Shown here: in pieces, positions 53,006 through 64,000 of the stretch
How the letters are laid out: each line of letters opens with the position of its first letter
Position numbering within the stretch: position 1 is the first letter of the stretch
Assembly (NCBI GenBank): GCA_022496205.1
Contig: WTXD01000014.1
Span: 310,001-374,000 of the forward strand
DNA from: Gloeopeniophorella convolvens
Lineage: Eukaryota > Basidiomycota > Agaricomycetes > Russulales
Direction: 5' to 3'
DNA length: 64,000 bases
Notes under the pieces: model-generated
What the model was told of the DNA's origin: nothing
Seen by the model: the letters and a program-made list of their open reading frames with translations, nothing else
Database searches by the model: none
Made by a program: the position numbers and the translations under genes

Positions 53006-56000
53006 TCATCGGATGAACATGCTGTGCGTCACAGCGAGGCCGCACGTCCCCGCGACGACGAAAAACCCGATATAGTAGCCGGACGGGTTTCCCTCGACCG
53101 TGGCGGACCAGAGCTGACACCGATGGTGGTCAGAACACGAGACTCGGGGATGCAAGTAGGTCTGGTCTTACGTAGCCTCCGAGGATGGGTCCGAAGCACC
53201 GCGCGAGAGAGACGATGCTCTGTGCGATGCCGTTCGCCATGCCCACGACTGGCGGTGGCGACACTGATCCAGTTTGCGTAAGCGCCGGCAAGAACAAGGA
53301 GAGAGAACGCATGCATACTGTAGTTCAGGAGGATTGACACCGAGGTGTATGCAAAGGTGGTGCCGCAGTACCGCACGGCTCTGGACAGAGGTTCAGTAGA
53401 CATACCGAGGACACCACGCAGGAGAATGCACTCACGTGCTAATAGCCAGGGCTTTGGCACGACCGAGTCAATGCCTTGGATGGAGCATACGTGGGGTAGA
53501 CACTTACCACCCATGAGGACGACGCTGCCATCGCCTTGAGAGCTTGCAAACGCACGATACATCGTGACGGATATATATGCGGGGATAAACAAAAGCGAAC
53601 CCAGGCGGAACATGGCCAAATGCGAAAAGCGGCCTCTCGGTGGGCTGCAGACAGCAGCAGGTCAACGCTCGAGGTCCTCCGGAGGCGCACTGCCGCCACT
53701 CACCCAATATTACTGCGATAACGTCAGAATGAGTGCGTGGAGGAGGATAGGAGACCAGCGTACGGGTAAAGGTAAAACTGGTATGCGATTTGCGCGAGAC
53801 ACATCAATGCAACTGGTCGCCAATGTCAGCGCGCGAAGCCCGACCAAGCGGTCGAACTCACTTAGCTGCGAGAAATGACCGGCGTTCAGGTTCAACCCTC
53901 CCGATTCGTACTTTCTGCGGGAACGTGTCAGGCCCTACATCGCCACAGGGCTTGACTGACTCACGATACAAGGTAAGATAGGAACAGCATGTCGTGCGTG
54001 GTCGAATGCAGCGCCAGCAGCCCGTACTGCACAATGATCGCCAGAGGCAGCTGGCTCATCAGGCTGGGTGGCTTTGCCTCCTCGGCCAATGCAGCATTGA
54101 CATTATCGAGCGCCTGAATAGGCTCCGGTGCACTCAAGAGTCTCTGTGCCTCCGCGACAGCAGGTGGCGTCCGCACACCGGGGTGCGCAAAGATGGCAGG
54201 AACAGCATTGGAGAAGCGGCGTGGGGGAGAAACCAGCTCGAACGGCGACCCTGGCGTGCCCGCACGCTGCTGTTGGGATGGACGCCGAGACTGCGGGGAG
54301 CGAAGCCCTTGCTGCTGGGAAGTCGACGGGCGGCGGAATGCGGATACGTGCGAGCTGTGGCGTGTGCTCGGCCCGGAAGGCACGAACACATGTGAGGTAC
54401 GTGTTCCTCTCCGGGTGGGCGTATCATCCAGGGTGACGATAGGATCTTCATCCTGTTCGTCGACGTCCCAGTCGTAAATACCATCGAATGGCCCTTCAAG
54501 TTCTGTGTCTTCGCTCTCGAACACTTCTTCGTTGTCGACGTTCATCGCGGCTGCAACCCACAGGTCCGCAATATTGGTGACGGCATTTTCGTTCGCCATC
54601 AACAGGCGCTGAGCAAAGTTGAGGTCGCTTTCCGTTCCAAAACTGCGAGGTCCACCGTCCCCATGAGTGGCAGTCGCGCCGCTTGCCCGGCGTCGAAGGG
54701 CCATACTGCTCAAACTGCCTCGTCGATAGGATGCTCCTGACATGTTGCTGTTCAGACGCGAGCGGAAGCTGGGCACTCGCCCACCGCCGTAGCCATAAGC
54801 GGATCCGTTAGCGCGGCTCATCCGAATGAATGGTCGGTTGCCAGAAGCGGATTGGGAAAGCGGCACGGGAGATGAAGTCGCCTGATCGGGCACACGGCTG
54901 GCAAACATGCCCGAAAACCTGCGCGAGACGCCGCGAAGGCCATCGTAAATGCTTGCCTTGCGAGGAGGCGAGGTTGTCGGGCTCGGTGGGGTGGAATCTT
55001 CTTCTGGAATGGTTGGGTGTTCTGTGCCTGTGATCTTTTCGGGGGGTAACCGGATCGCGCCCTCGCGTGGGCCGCCGTCCGGACCCAGGAAAAGGGAGAG
55101 AAGTGCACCTAGGAGCGAGAGCGTGAATCCGCGAGGCAGGCTGATACGCAGGTGCAAACACACCTGCCAAAGTCACAGTGGCCGCGATGCAAGTAGGTAG
55201 CAGGTAAGGATAATTGACGAAAAGGGGGAGTTTTCCAAAGACGTCTGGCCACTTTTTGGCAGGAGATTCGACTGGTCCAAGGGTGCGATGAGCCTTTGAA
55301 CCAAGTACGAGGATAGAGCAAACTCACAAGTGCCGCCCACAATGGCCCCAGCCACACCTCCAAAGCCCCAACAAAACCCAAGTATAGCATATGCCCTTCC
55401 CTCGTTGCTTGGATCGGTGATGGTGGTGACGCAACCACGGGCGACACCAATGGCACCGGCGAAGACGCCTTGCATCAGACGGATAGCAACGGCTTGCTTC
55501 AACGACGTCGCGGTACCAAAAAGGGCACAGGTGAGCGAGCCCCCTATAAGAGAGATAAGAAGGACGAGGCGTTGGCCATGCCTATCTGCGATGGTTGCCC
55601 AGAGTAAGGATGTAAGAAATTGAGTGAAGAAGAAAGTGGCAACGAGGAGGCCGGTATAGAAGCCGACATCGGACTCTGAGGAAAACTCCCCAAATCCTTC
55701 CACCATGAAGAGGAGGAAGGGGGTGGAGACGTTGGCTGTGAGGAACTCCCCAAGTAGGGTGATGGAAAGGACGGCCATGGGGAGTTTTGGAAGGGGTGTC
55801 GTGTAGGGCTCGCCCGGTTGTTGCAACGCGCTGGGGATAAGGGGCCGTTCTTCATGTGCGGGAGAAGGTACAGCCTCGTCGTTTGCGACTGAGCGCCATC
55901 CCGAGAGGATGCTAGGACGATGTGAGATTATGCGACGGAGCGGCGATACGCCAGAGGATCTGTTATCGCCCTCTATGTCGTCGCCGGAGCCAAAAACCCT

Positions 56001-56054
56001 TGCGGCAGGTGGCCCTGTGGAGGACGGTCTTGATTCTGCCCGCAACGGGGACAT
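53006..56054 (-). CDS. Major facilitator superfamily transporter with long cytosolic loop
   Basis: The N-terminal half reads PLPKLPMAVLSITLLGEFLT, the MFS loop motif ATIADRHGQRLVLLISLIGG (the GxxxDRxGRR-type signature), RLMQGVFAGAIGVARGCVTT and GFCWGFGGVAGAIVGG. Then comes a loop of about 300 residues, rich in Ser, Arg and Pro, containing an acidic patch, and then the C-terminal half with MSQLPLAIIVQYGLLALHST, LSYLVS, MFRLGSLLFIPAYISVTMYR, FAYTSVSILLNYSM, MANGIAQSIVSLARCFGPIL and GGY, ending in VTHSMFIR. Twelve helices are plausible. Many small introns cut the C-terminal half, including a 9-nt exon at 53704-53712. Relatives (for example yeast YCR023C) are vacuolar-membrane-like MFS proteins; the substrate is unknown. 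It is divergent from FMT1, with a 198-bp shared promoter. Confidence 0.85.
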
Positions 56055-56252
56055 GAGAGAGCGAGCGAGAGGAGAGGGCGCTGGACGGCCGTTGGAGGTC
56101 CCAATAAGTATGAGGCTTATTGGCGTGGAGCTACGGTCCGCTCAGTTGGTTTGCATTCGTTGTCACACAAACACACACAAATAACGCCAGATCACCGTCA
56201 CATGACCTCTCTGTTCCGGTCACGCACGCCGCGTCCCCCGCATCCGTCTCCG

Positions 56253-57622
56253 ATGCTCCTCCTCCGCGTCCGTGTCCTCCCAACACTCCGCACGAAAACA
56301 CCCGCACGGTCCCCTTCATCATGTTCGACGAGGCGGTATCATCGAGTCAGACAACCTGGAGAGCTGTTCAATATTCTCTACTTTGGTCGCGATGAGTTCT
56401 CGTGTCAAGTCTTTGAGAAGCTACACCAGGCCAGAGGTATGCACTCTGTTTCGTACCTCTGACAATGAGCTGAACATGGGATACTGTCAGACGTATGGAA
56501 GAGTATAACCGTTGCAACCCACCCAGACCAGATGATTGGTCGAAAACGAGACCTGCTCTCTGTTTGTGAGTACCCTCCTCCTGGAGCTGCTATTCGGACT
56601 CATGTTATTAGCCCCGTTGAAGAACCTGGGCCACGAGCTCAACGTCCCTGTCGTCACAATCCCGCACGTTAGGTCAGAGTTGAGGACATGGAAGGTACGT
56701 AGCGTCCTTTTATTCGCCTACACATGCTCATCCTATCCAGCCCCCATCACCATTCTACCCTCTAGCAGACGCGCCTCCTTCCAACCATCTTCTCCTCACG
56801 GCCTCTTTTGGCCGCATTCTTCCCTCCAGACTTTTGGATCTCTTCAAGCCCACACACACCCTCAATGTGCATCCATCTGCACTCCCGGCCTACCGAGGGC
56901 CGGCACCGATTCAACGCGCAATTCTGAATGACGAGCACAAGACTGCCGTATGTATCATCGAAATGAAGCGTCGCGGCGGCATCGACGCCGGTGATGTACT
57001 CGGTCGCATACCCGCGGTCCGGCTTCCTTGGCACACTCTAGACAACCTCATCTGATGAACCTTTCTTCAGGCCATACCCACAGGCACCCCATACGGCGCC
57101 CTCCGTGACGACCTTGCCAAGGCAGGCGGAGACCTTCTCGTCTCCGTCCTCCGCTCCATGTTAGAAGGAACAGAAATGCGAACACCCCAAGACCCGCTCA
57201 CCTCCGACACGCCGCACGCGCCTTTCATCACCGCAGCAGATTCCCAACCTGACTTTGCGCACGAGACCGCGACGGACGTCGTCCGGCGCCACCTCGCGCT
57301 CGCTCATCACAAGCCGCTCACGACGTACTTTTATGCTGCGACGCGTACTGTGCAGCTACACGAGCCGTCCGTTTTCCCACCAGACGCTGGTAACCTCGAG
57401 ACAGCCGTCGGCAGCCAGCCAGGATCGGCAGCTTTCCACCGTCCGTTGCAGTCGGTGCTTGTGCGGTGTGCGCAAGGAACGGTGCTCCGGGTGCCAATGC
57501 TCAAGTCGGAGTTCAAGTCGCTCATGCCTGCAAAATCCTGGTGGGAAGGAGTCCAGCGACAATGGAAAAATCCCAAGGGACACATCATATTCACGAATTT
57601 TCCCGCTGAGGGCGCAGCGTAG
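56253..57622 (+). CDS. FMT1: Mitochondrial methionyl-tRNA formyltransferase
   Basis: Transfers the formyl group from 10-formyl-tetrahydrofolate to initiator Met-tRNA in mitochondria. The first exon from ATG 56253 starts with an Arg/Ser/Thr-rich, acid-free presequence (MLLLRVRVLPTLRTKTPARS), then the catalytic domain FNILYFGRDEFSCQVFEKLH, VATHPDQ, GHELNVPVVTIPH, the active-site TLNVHPSALPAYRGPAPIQR (Asn and His of the formyl-transfer site) and GIDAGDVLGRIP. A C-terminal domain follows (HKPLTTYFYAATRTVQLHEP and so on). Small introns lie at about 56436, 56565, 56694 and 57010. The remote C-terminal domain is divergent but positioned as expected. Confidence 0.87.
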
Positions 57623-57890
57623 ATCCTTTGCTGTGACTTTCCCGGTATTGGACCGGACCTCGGTGCTGGCTGGCTGACATTTGGGTTATGAGCCTTGCGT
57701 GTAAGTCTTGCACGATGTCTCGCTTGAGCTCATTTCACTGCGTTGCAAAAATTTGACCTCTATTTAAGGATAGCCACGAAGGAGATTAAGCTAGATCAAT
57801 TTCCGAACTATACAACGGCCTTTGTATCCTACATATGACTAATTCGCGACTTCACATTATACAATGGCAAGATTGGCCCAGAGAATGCAT

Positions 57891-59352
57891 TTAGTTCGTG
57901 CCATGTTTCATCTTCTCTCCCTCTTCAACCTTGTCCTTATTTCTGCTGGCCTTTCCGAGGAGAACCTTTACTTCTCCCTTGACTTTGTCCATCACGGTGG
58001 CCTTCTTATGATCACTGGCTTCCGACTCGCTGCTCGACCGCTTCTTCTGGTGACCGTGTCCGCCAATGGTATCAGGCGACGGCGCGTTGTTATCATCGAC
58101 ATGTGTGGGCTGCGTGTGTTGCTTCGCGGAGGGATGGCCGACACCGTCATTCTGGACCTTGTTGCCGGCTTTGCCCTTGTTAGCAGCCACTTCTTCAATC
58201 TCTTTCTTCCGTTCCTCTTCCTTGCGCTTTTCTTCCTCTCGGATTTTTGCGTCTGCAGGCGATTCTGCTGATTTCTGCATGGCGAAAGTCAGAACCTTTA
58301 CTGCTCACTCAATTTGTACAGCTGCCTACCTTCATATCCGCCCACCGGTCATCATGCTCGGGAACCCTCTCAACCGGCCTGGAGTCCGAGTCAACCTTGC
58401 GAACTTGCGTTCCCTGGCTCTTGATACCCAGCTCGCCAAAGCTGGACGCGATACCCTTGTTGTCGAACCGCTCGCCGGAGGTCTTCCCAGACAGCTCGTC
58501 CGGGAACTTTGCAACGGAGGTCTCGCTGCTGGTGCCAGGAAGCGGGCCTACACCGCCGTAATGCTCGCCTGGTTGGGTACCCGTCTGCTCCTGCGAAGGC
58601 AGCGAGGCAGGAGCAGCAGAGGCAGGGGCAGCAGATGCAGGGGCAGCAGAGACAACGCCAGCGCCGATTGCGCCCGCGCCGAACTCCGCTTGCCTTGTCG
58701 CAGGGCCGACGCGGTCGCCCGACGCTACGCCCATGCGCTCGTCCGGCAGCCTCGCGACAGAGGTCTCGCTGATGCTGCCCGGCAGCGGGCCAACACCGTC
58801 GTGATGCTCACCCGGCTTGACGCCCTCTTTTTCTGCAGACGGGAGCGATGTCGTCCCAGTACCAGCTGAAGCGCAGTCAGGGGAAAGTCGACTGAATATC
58901 TCAGAAGGCGACTCACGCATGTAACTCGCGAGCCCTGCAGGGAGATAGGAGCGCGCAGTCTCGCCGGCTTGCTTGAGCGTATTCTGGTCTGGGAGGTACT
59001 GCCTTGCAGAGTCCATCACTCCCGAAAGGCTGCCGCCGCCTTCTTCCTTAGGGAAGGCTCCCGGGACATCCACCCCCGGGGTGCTTGCGACCGACGCATT
59101 AGCAGCCCCAGCAGGCGCCGGCGGGGGCGCGGTCAGCGGCATGGTATTGGTGGTCGTTTGGATCGGAGGGGTGTGGCTTCCGGGAATAGTCGCTCCGTCA
59201 GCGGCGCCGCTGGAAGGCGGGAAGTAGGTGTTGTTGGCGCGCTGCAAGGGCGAACCCGAGCGGAGTGCGGTGTCAACAGTGCTGCGCGCCCACTCGGAGG
59301 ACGGCGTAGAGGGAAGGGAGTTATCGAGACGGGGAGTGACTATAGATGTCAT
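57891..59352 (-). CDS. Hydrophilic repeat protein of unknown function
   Basis: Exons 59352-58330 and 58274-57891 give about 468 residues. The protein is disordered-looking: Ser/Thr/Pro/Ala-rich N-terminus, an LPDQNTLKQAGETARSYLP helix, then two copies of a unit beginning GVGPLPG (HHDGVGPLPGSISETSVARL and HYGGVGPLPGTSSETSVAKF) separated by alanine/serine repeats (PASAAPASAAPAS). The C-terminal third is a Lys/Glu-rich coiled coil (REEEKRKEEERKKEIEEVAA) and a short VMDKVKGEVKVLLGK block reminiscent of CsbD-like stress proteins. A 51-nt stretch at 58917-58867 (gtgagt...ttcag) could be a further intron without changing frame. Similar unnamed proteins are frequent in basidiomycetes; a stress or membrane-associated role is only a guess. 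Confidence 0.6.
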
Positions 59353-59961
59353 GTTGCAGTGATATGGGATATTGGTTGGTCTGTGTAGCTCCTAACTGGC
59401 CCTGGGGTGAGCCGCCTTTTGAAGGGACAGCGGGTGTACAATCCGCTGGTGCGAGGTGGCAATTGACGTCATCCGCCTCTCCGACAAGCGCCATTCCGTC
59501 ATGCCCGTTGAAATGGCTGAGCCACCACCACGGCTCCCCAGGCCTAGGCTGGCGCCACAAGTAACTTTAACTTTTGGTACCAAACGAAGCCTGGTCCGGT
59601 CTCGTGTGGGCGAAATTCTCGAGGACAGACAGCTCAGTCGATGCAACTTCGTGAAGGTCTATGTGTATTAGCAATTTGAGGTTGTCAAACTTGATTACTC
59701 TTCACGAAGGTGATTGGAGGCGCGAATAAATATGCAAAAACGACTAGGCCAGATCGTAGGAGCAGCATTAAGTGGGTGGTCAAGAATATTGTTATACGCA
59801 GGGCTCCTTCAAAAAGTCCAGAAAGCAGGGTCAATCGGAATGCGGACGCGAGCCGGAACGGTGCAGAAATGATCGGGAGCTGGTGCGACGTAAGAAAGCT
59901 TGAGTGTTATAAGCAGAGCGTACGAGCGAGTGGCCATAGACTTCATGTCGGTCACAGCCAC
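59353..59961. other. Intergenic region between two minus-strand genes
   Basis: Short gene-free stretch; a plus-strand open frame starting at 59710 runs into the last exon of the zinc-finger gene on the other strand and is judged spurious. Confidence 0.45.
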
Positions 59962-61628
59962 CTAAGAAGGCGGGACTATACACTGCACCCCGGTGGCGGA
60001 GATATGCTGTTCAAATGGGAGAGGCTGGAGAACCGGGAATCCATCAAGAGGGGCAAGGCACAAGTGTCCATCGAACGAAGAAAAACTAGCATGATAATTC
60101 AGCTGCAGAGTGTTAGCAACAAATGTCTGTTCCCGGGGTTGTTGACCGTAGGAGCCCGGGTTCACGTGGGATCCGGGAAAGGCTCCAGATGCGACCTTAC
60201 AACGGCGAGCTTTCAGTCAGTGCCAGTGCGCGGATGGATGTATCACCAGAAACTCACGCAATCAAATCGTACCGGGTTTGACACAAACAGAGCAGATGGT
60301 GGTGGGCTTGGTATTTGGTCACCATGGTCACGATTGGGCTCCGGCAGTTCAACGGGCAGCAAGCCGCGTGGGCACGGCGGGCCTGGCTCACTCTGGAAAG
60401 GCTGAGCTTCAGGATCAGACGCCGGAGGGGCGTTGAACACAAGGGTCCGGTAAGGTGATGGATCTTGCGTTGGATTATCTACTCGATCGTGCCATTTGAG
60501 ATGCAGGGCGAGGCCGTTTGGCAGCTGAAAATCTCTCGGGCAGAGAGGGCATGGATATAAAGTTTTTGACTTCGGCTTGCCTGAAGCTGCGGAAGAGCTA
60601 TTTCGAGCTCGGGGGTGCACAACGCGGACGGACAAAATCGACGATTGCTGAGTTGCATCAGTTGTATAGTATCCGTGCTCGTCGATCGGGACACGGCATC
60701 CAGCAGCTCCCACTTGAGTAACGGAGCCAGCTGGAGTCGACATCATATTGTGCCAGCGGGGCATAGCTTGGACAGGGAGTGGGACTGGCAAAAAGAAATG
60801 ACGGACGTGCTGCGGCCGCTGAGCAGCTTCAAGCGGGCATGGTTGAGGTGATGCAAGGATGGGTATCGAAGTGAACGAATGTGGGATATGCGACCAGTGA
60901 GATAGTGCCACGCTTTCATGTTCTTCCGGATAACCCATAACGACGTCTTGGACATCGGGAGCGGATACAATCGGTAGGGCTGATGGATGTTCATTGGCAT
61001 TCACAGGGTTTGGGGAATGGCAGGGTTGAAAATGCGTCTTGCCCTGATAATCCGCTCCAGCCCTCGGGGCATCAGGACTTCTGCAAGGAATGTCGATCTT
61101 AAACTCGTGGGCGAACATCTCCTGAGGGCCAGTGGCAGGGAATGGGATGACGAAGGGAGGTTGTGTGCGAGCGCGCTTGGCCCGTGCCTTTCGTTTTTGT
61201 CCGACTACTTCCGGAGATAGCGGGCGTTTCGTGGACCTGCGTTGGAGTTCAGGTGGAGCGGGGATGTGGCTGGAATCGGTGGGACTCTGCAGCGGAGGCC
61301 CACGTGGATTCGTGTTCCGGGGCAGGCCCATGGCAGTAAACGGGTTGGCACGGAAGACGTCCATCATGCGACGAGGGACACCAGTAGACCAGCGAAGGTC
61401 GTCCAACTCACCGTCGTCGAAAGGAACGAATGTCGATTCCGAAGACAGGGCGAGATCCGAAGGAGCGACCAGAGAGACCTGCGACGGGGGATAGCCGGTC
61501 TCAATCCCGTGCGCTGGGATGGCCGCCGGGACCTCGAGTCCTTGACAGTCGGGTTCAGGTGATGCGTTTGAACGACCAGAATCTAATGAGGTACCCCCCA
61601 CGAGCTGAAGGATGAGAGACTGGGACAA
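59962..61628 (-). CDS. C2H2 zinc-finger protein, start unresolved
   Basis: The main exon (about 61619-60258) and a last exon 60195-59962 join at TGC|GTC (donor gtgagt, acceptor gtaag). The product has one classical finger, CPLCPRDFQLPNGLALHLKWH (C-x2-C-x12-H-x3-H), near residue 390 of the ORF, preceded by a long Ser/Pro-rich region with a nuclear-localisation-like patch (GQKRKARAKRAR). The last exon adds SYGQQPREQTFVANTLQL and a hydrophobic end. A single C2H2 finger with a long disordered N-terminus suggests a transcription or chromatin factor. The reading frame runs upstream past an acceptor (gtcccag) at about 61620, so at least one more 5' exon with the start codon lies at 61.6-62.0 kb; I could not phase it. 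Confidence 0.6.
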
Positions 61629-63620
61629 GGAATAGAGGAAGGTGAAGTAGCGCAGGACGTGGGGGTGTATGCGCGAGATAAGGCGATGGAGTCGAGGCAG
61701 TCAATCCGAGTGAGATCGCGCGCATTGCAACCAGCTGTGGGTGGGTAACCCTGGCTTTGGCCTTCGGAAGCACCGTGGAGGTCACACGACATCATGTCAT
61801 TCAGAAAGGTGGTCCGCAAACGGAGCTGGACGTTCGGTATGGATACAGAAAGGGATTGCAGAAAGGGATTGGAGTTCGTTGGAGACAGCAAATATGGTGG
61901 CTTCTGCGTTCGAAGGTGCGGCGCAGACGTTCGTGAGCAGCGGTCAGTCAGTTCGCTCCACACGGCTGGGAGAACGGTTCAGCACGAGCAAGACGAAGAA
62001 GGATGGTCGCATACCGAACGGGGGTAGAAAGTTGCAATCTCCGAACTATGGGATCGACGAGGGAGATGGCTCAGCAGACGAATGCAGACAGCATGAACTC
62101 GGAGCGATATATAACTCCTAGTGATTTAGCATTCCAAAGCGAAGAAGCGACGTGACCAGTACTGAGCGTCCTATTACTTCGGCGGGGCCATGTCCCTTTC
62201 TGTTGGAAAGTTAGACCATTCGATGCCACCCGCGCTGGCACTCGCGCTCCGCTTCATCCTACGCCGTCCTGGGTGTTCACTTCTGCTGGAAGCGTTTCAG
62301 CCAGAGGCAAGGGTCTCGATTTCCAGATCGGCCCAGGGGACAGCGCGGTTCATCGAGCTGTCACACAGCTGATGAGCTGCACAGATCCGATCTCTGTGCT
62401 GCGTCGCGGGAGAGTAAAATCCCAAGGTTCGCTTCCAACTTTGTCCGAGAAGTGCTGGGCCAGCTACACCGCCGAAGAAGACGTCACAAAGGTCGCGGAC
62501 TTGGGTCGTCGACTGTGACAACCTGGCCACGAGCCCGTAGCCTGAGAAACGCCGACTGTGGAATATACCAATTAGCCCCACGGGTATGGGCATCGCGCCT
62601 ATGTTTATAGCATCCGTAAAAGGTTGTTGCATAGCGGCACGGTCGCGATTGCGAAGGCCGCATCGATACCACAAGACAAGGTAAATCGATCTGAGATGAA
62701 ATGAGCCTAGCATGACGCTGAGAGCCGCCTGGCCTGCCTTGTTGAAAAGAGTAGACGAGACAATGAAAGTTGTGCTAACGGACGTGTTTGATCAGCCACT
62801 GGTCAGAAGAAGTTAAAGGATTATGCGCGCCTTCGGGTTCTGGAGGTGAGGCGCCCCTCACACTGCAGTGCATAGCACGCTGCGTTGTTTGAAGTGGCCA
62901 GTGCAGGTACATTTATCCCAGATCGATAGATCAAGAAAGAAGGGAGCCACTGCTTCTAAGTCAAGATGTCATGAAGCCCGAAACGCGTTCTTTTGGAGTA
63001 CACTCAATCAGTTCTAGAAGCATCCACACGGATTCAGATGCCTGGAACCAGCAAGGCGCAGGCACCGGTGATACATGTTGAAGTAAGTAGTCCGCGAGCC
63101 GCCACAGTAACACGACCTGCCAATGCATGACCGGGTAACCGGCTTCGAACCGGAGATTGGTTTGACGCGACACTGGAGGGCGCCTGCTACGAGGCTGCTT
63201 AGGTGCGGACGACAGGGCCTGGAGCTGGAGCCTGGCAGCACAACCGTGGTTGTCACGAGTGATGGAAGCAGCGCCACGGTGTGAAGGACGAGAGCACAGA
63301 ACCTGGTTGGGATCTGCGAGCCTCGTGGCGATTTCTCAAGGACGTCAAAGTTGGACGTCAATGTGGTGGATCATGGATCCCAGAAAGAGAATCCGAACGA
63401 GGAGCGTTCCAGAGAAGGACTCAGGACGCGGAAGGTCGGAACGATTTACGCATCCGAGGGTCTCCGGAGTCCGAGGGTCGAGCGATCGAATTGTGGCGCA
63501 CGGGCCGCATGGGATAATGCTTACATATTGTAATTTGGACGAAAAAGAACCTCGAGTTGGCCGATGATGACGTAAGAAAGATATCCGCGGCGCGTCGCGT
63601 CGGAGAAATTTCAAGACTCG
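61629..63620. other. Intergenic region, probably including the unplaced 5' exon of the zinc-finger gene
   Basis: The minus-strand stretch 61.6-61.95 kb is coding-like, with an MMSCDLHGASEGQ start, but its frame does not match the next exon in phase. From 62.1 to 63.6 kb nothing was supported: the longest frames, 62297-62713 (-) and 63345-63908 (-), lack domains, and the second overlaps PWP2 on the other strand. Confidence 0.35.
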
Positions 63621-64000
63621 ATGAAGGCCAACTTCAAGGTAAGATTCGCTTTGGCGGAGTCGTTCCAGCGCACTTCTCACCTCAAACTCGCAGTTTTCCA
63701 ACCTATGTGGCACCGTGTATAGGCAGGGTAACATCGTCTTTACCCCCGATGGCAACTCCGTGCTCAGCCCTGTTGGCAACAGAGTCTCCGTCTTTGACTT
63801 GGTGAAGTAGGTTGTGCTCTCTGGCTGCCCTATATTAGTGCACGACGGACTCACTTTCCTCCCCAGCAACAAGTCCTTCACTTTTGCCTTCCAAAATCGC
63901 AAGAACATCTCTACAATTGCCCTGAGTCCTGATGGGAACGTCTTGATCAGCGTCGACGACGGTACGAGGCCGTCTTCCTTGCGTTTCGCCCCCGCTGACG
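63621..64000 (+). CDS. PWP2: Periodic tryptophan protein 2 (Pwp2/Utp1), truncated by window end
   Basis: A WD40 component of the UTP-B module of the small-subunit processome for 18S rRNA maturation. The first exon 63621-63638 encodes MKANFK; exon 2 (63694-63806) reads FSNLCGTVYRQGNIVFTPDG, then NSVLSPVGNRVSVFDLV; exon 3 (63867-63961) reads NNKSFTFAFQNRKNISTIAL, SPDGNVLISVDD. These match the conserved N-terminus of Pwp2 closely, including the MK(x)NFKFSN start. A donor gtacga at 63962 begins an intron that runs past the end of the window, so most of the gene is missing. Confidence 0.9.

Noticed and set aside
59710..60405. Plus-strand open frame of 231 codons
   Set aside because: It overlaps the last exon (60195-59962) and the end of the main exon of the zinc-finger gene on the other strand, whose splice phase is consistent; the plus frame has no recognisable motif.
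62297..62713. Minus-strand 138-codon open frame
   Set aside because: Starts with a plausible ATG but has no domain, no introns and mixed composition; not enough to call a gene.

Overview
The window looks like nuclear DNA of a basidiomycete fungus, probably an agaricomycete. Genes are packed on both strands, nearly all are cut by short GT-AG introns of about 45-70 nt, and codon use is GC-rich. The recognisable proteins are eukaryotic and fungal: a divergent H2A/H2B histone pair, Erg2, Erv25, Spc2, Hem14, Pwp2, two PP1 catalytic subunits, and a scaffold-like RING-PH-VWA protein. No bacterial-style operon, CRISPR array or confident tRNA was seen.

Layout. 1-2.6 kb: no convincing gene. 2.6-4.7 kb (-): NAD-type malic enzyme, followed by a stretch of coding-like debris. 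6.4-7.7 kb (+): Ser/Gly-rich single-pass membrane protein. 8.1-16.4 kb: ERV25, DUS1, an enolase-superfamily sugar-acid dehydratase, a family-16 type methyltransferase, a CFA20-domain protein and an alpha/beta hydrolase. 16.8-18.5 kb (+): PP1 copy 1. 19.5-21.9 kb (+): a signal-peptide/TM protein and a coiled-coil protein. 23.8-27.8 kb (-): RING-PH-VWA protein. 30.2-33.3 kb (-): two-RRM RNA-binding protein. 34.0-37.5 kb (+): Pca1-class heavy-metal P1B-ATPase with a Cys/His-rich N-terminus. 38.1 kb (+): small secreted cysteine-rich protein. 38.6-40.1 kb: H2A/H2B. 40.5-45.4 kb: ERG2, SPC2, HEM14. 45.4-48.1 kb: an AT-richer block bounded by inverted repeats, a broken partial copy of a membrane-protein gene, then the intact gene. 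48.5-50.2 kb (+): PWI/SR-rich splicing coactivator. 50.9-52.3 kb (+): PP1 copy 2. 53.0-61.6 kb: MFS transporter, FMT1, a repeat-bearing hydrophilic protein and a C2H2 zinc-finger protein. 63.6 kb to the end (+): 5' end of PWP2.

Most genes are housekeeping functions with no obvious shared pathway: translation and RNA (DUS1, FMT1, PWP2, RRM, PWI), secretory pathway (ERV25, SPC2), sterol and haem synthesis (ERG2, HEM14), chromatin (H2A/H2B) and signalling (two PP1 genes, RING-PH-VWA protein). The points that stand out are the two PP1 paralogues with identical exon lengths but a Cys-to-Tyr change beside the catalytic His in copy 2, the inverted-repeat block next to a decayed duplicate gene, a 9-nt micro-exon in the MFS gene, two probable GC-AG introns, and the Cys-pair-rich N-terminus of the metal ATPase. 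Exon boundaries were worked out by eye from splice signals, reading phase and family conservation; no alignment or transcript data were available.
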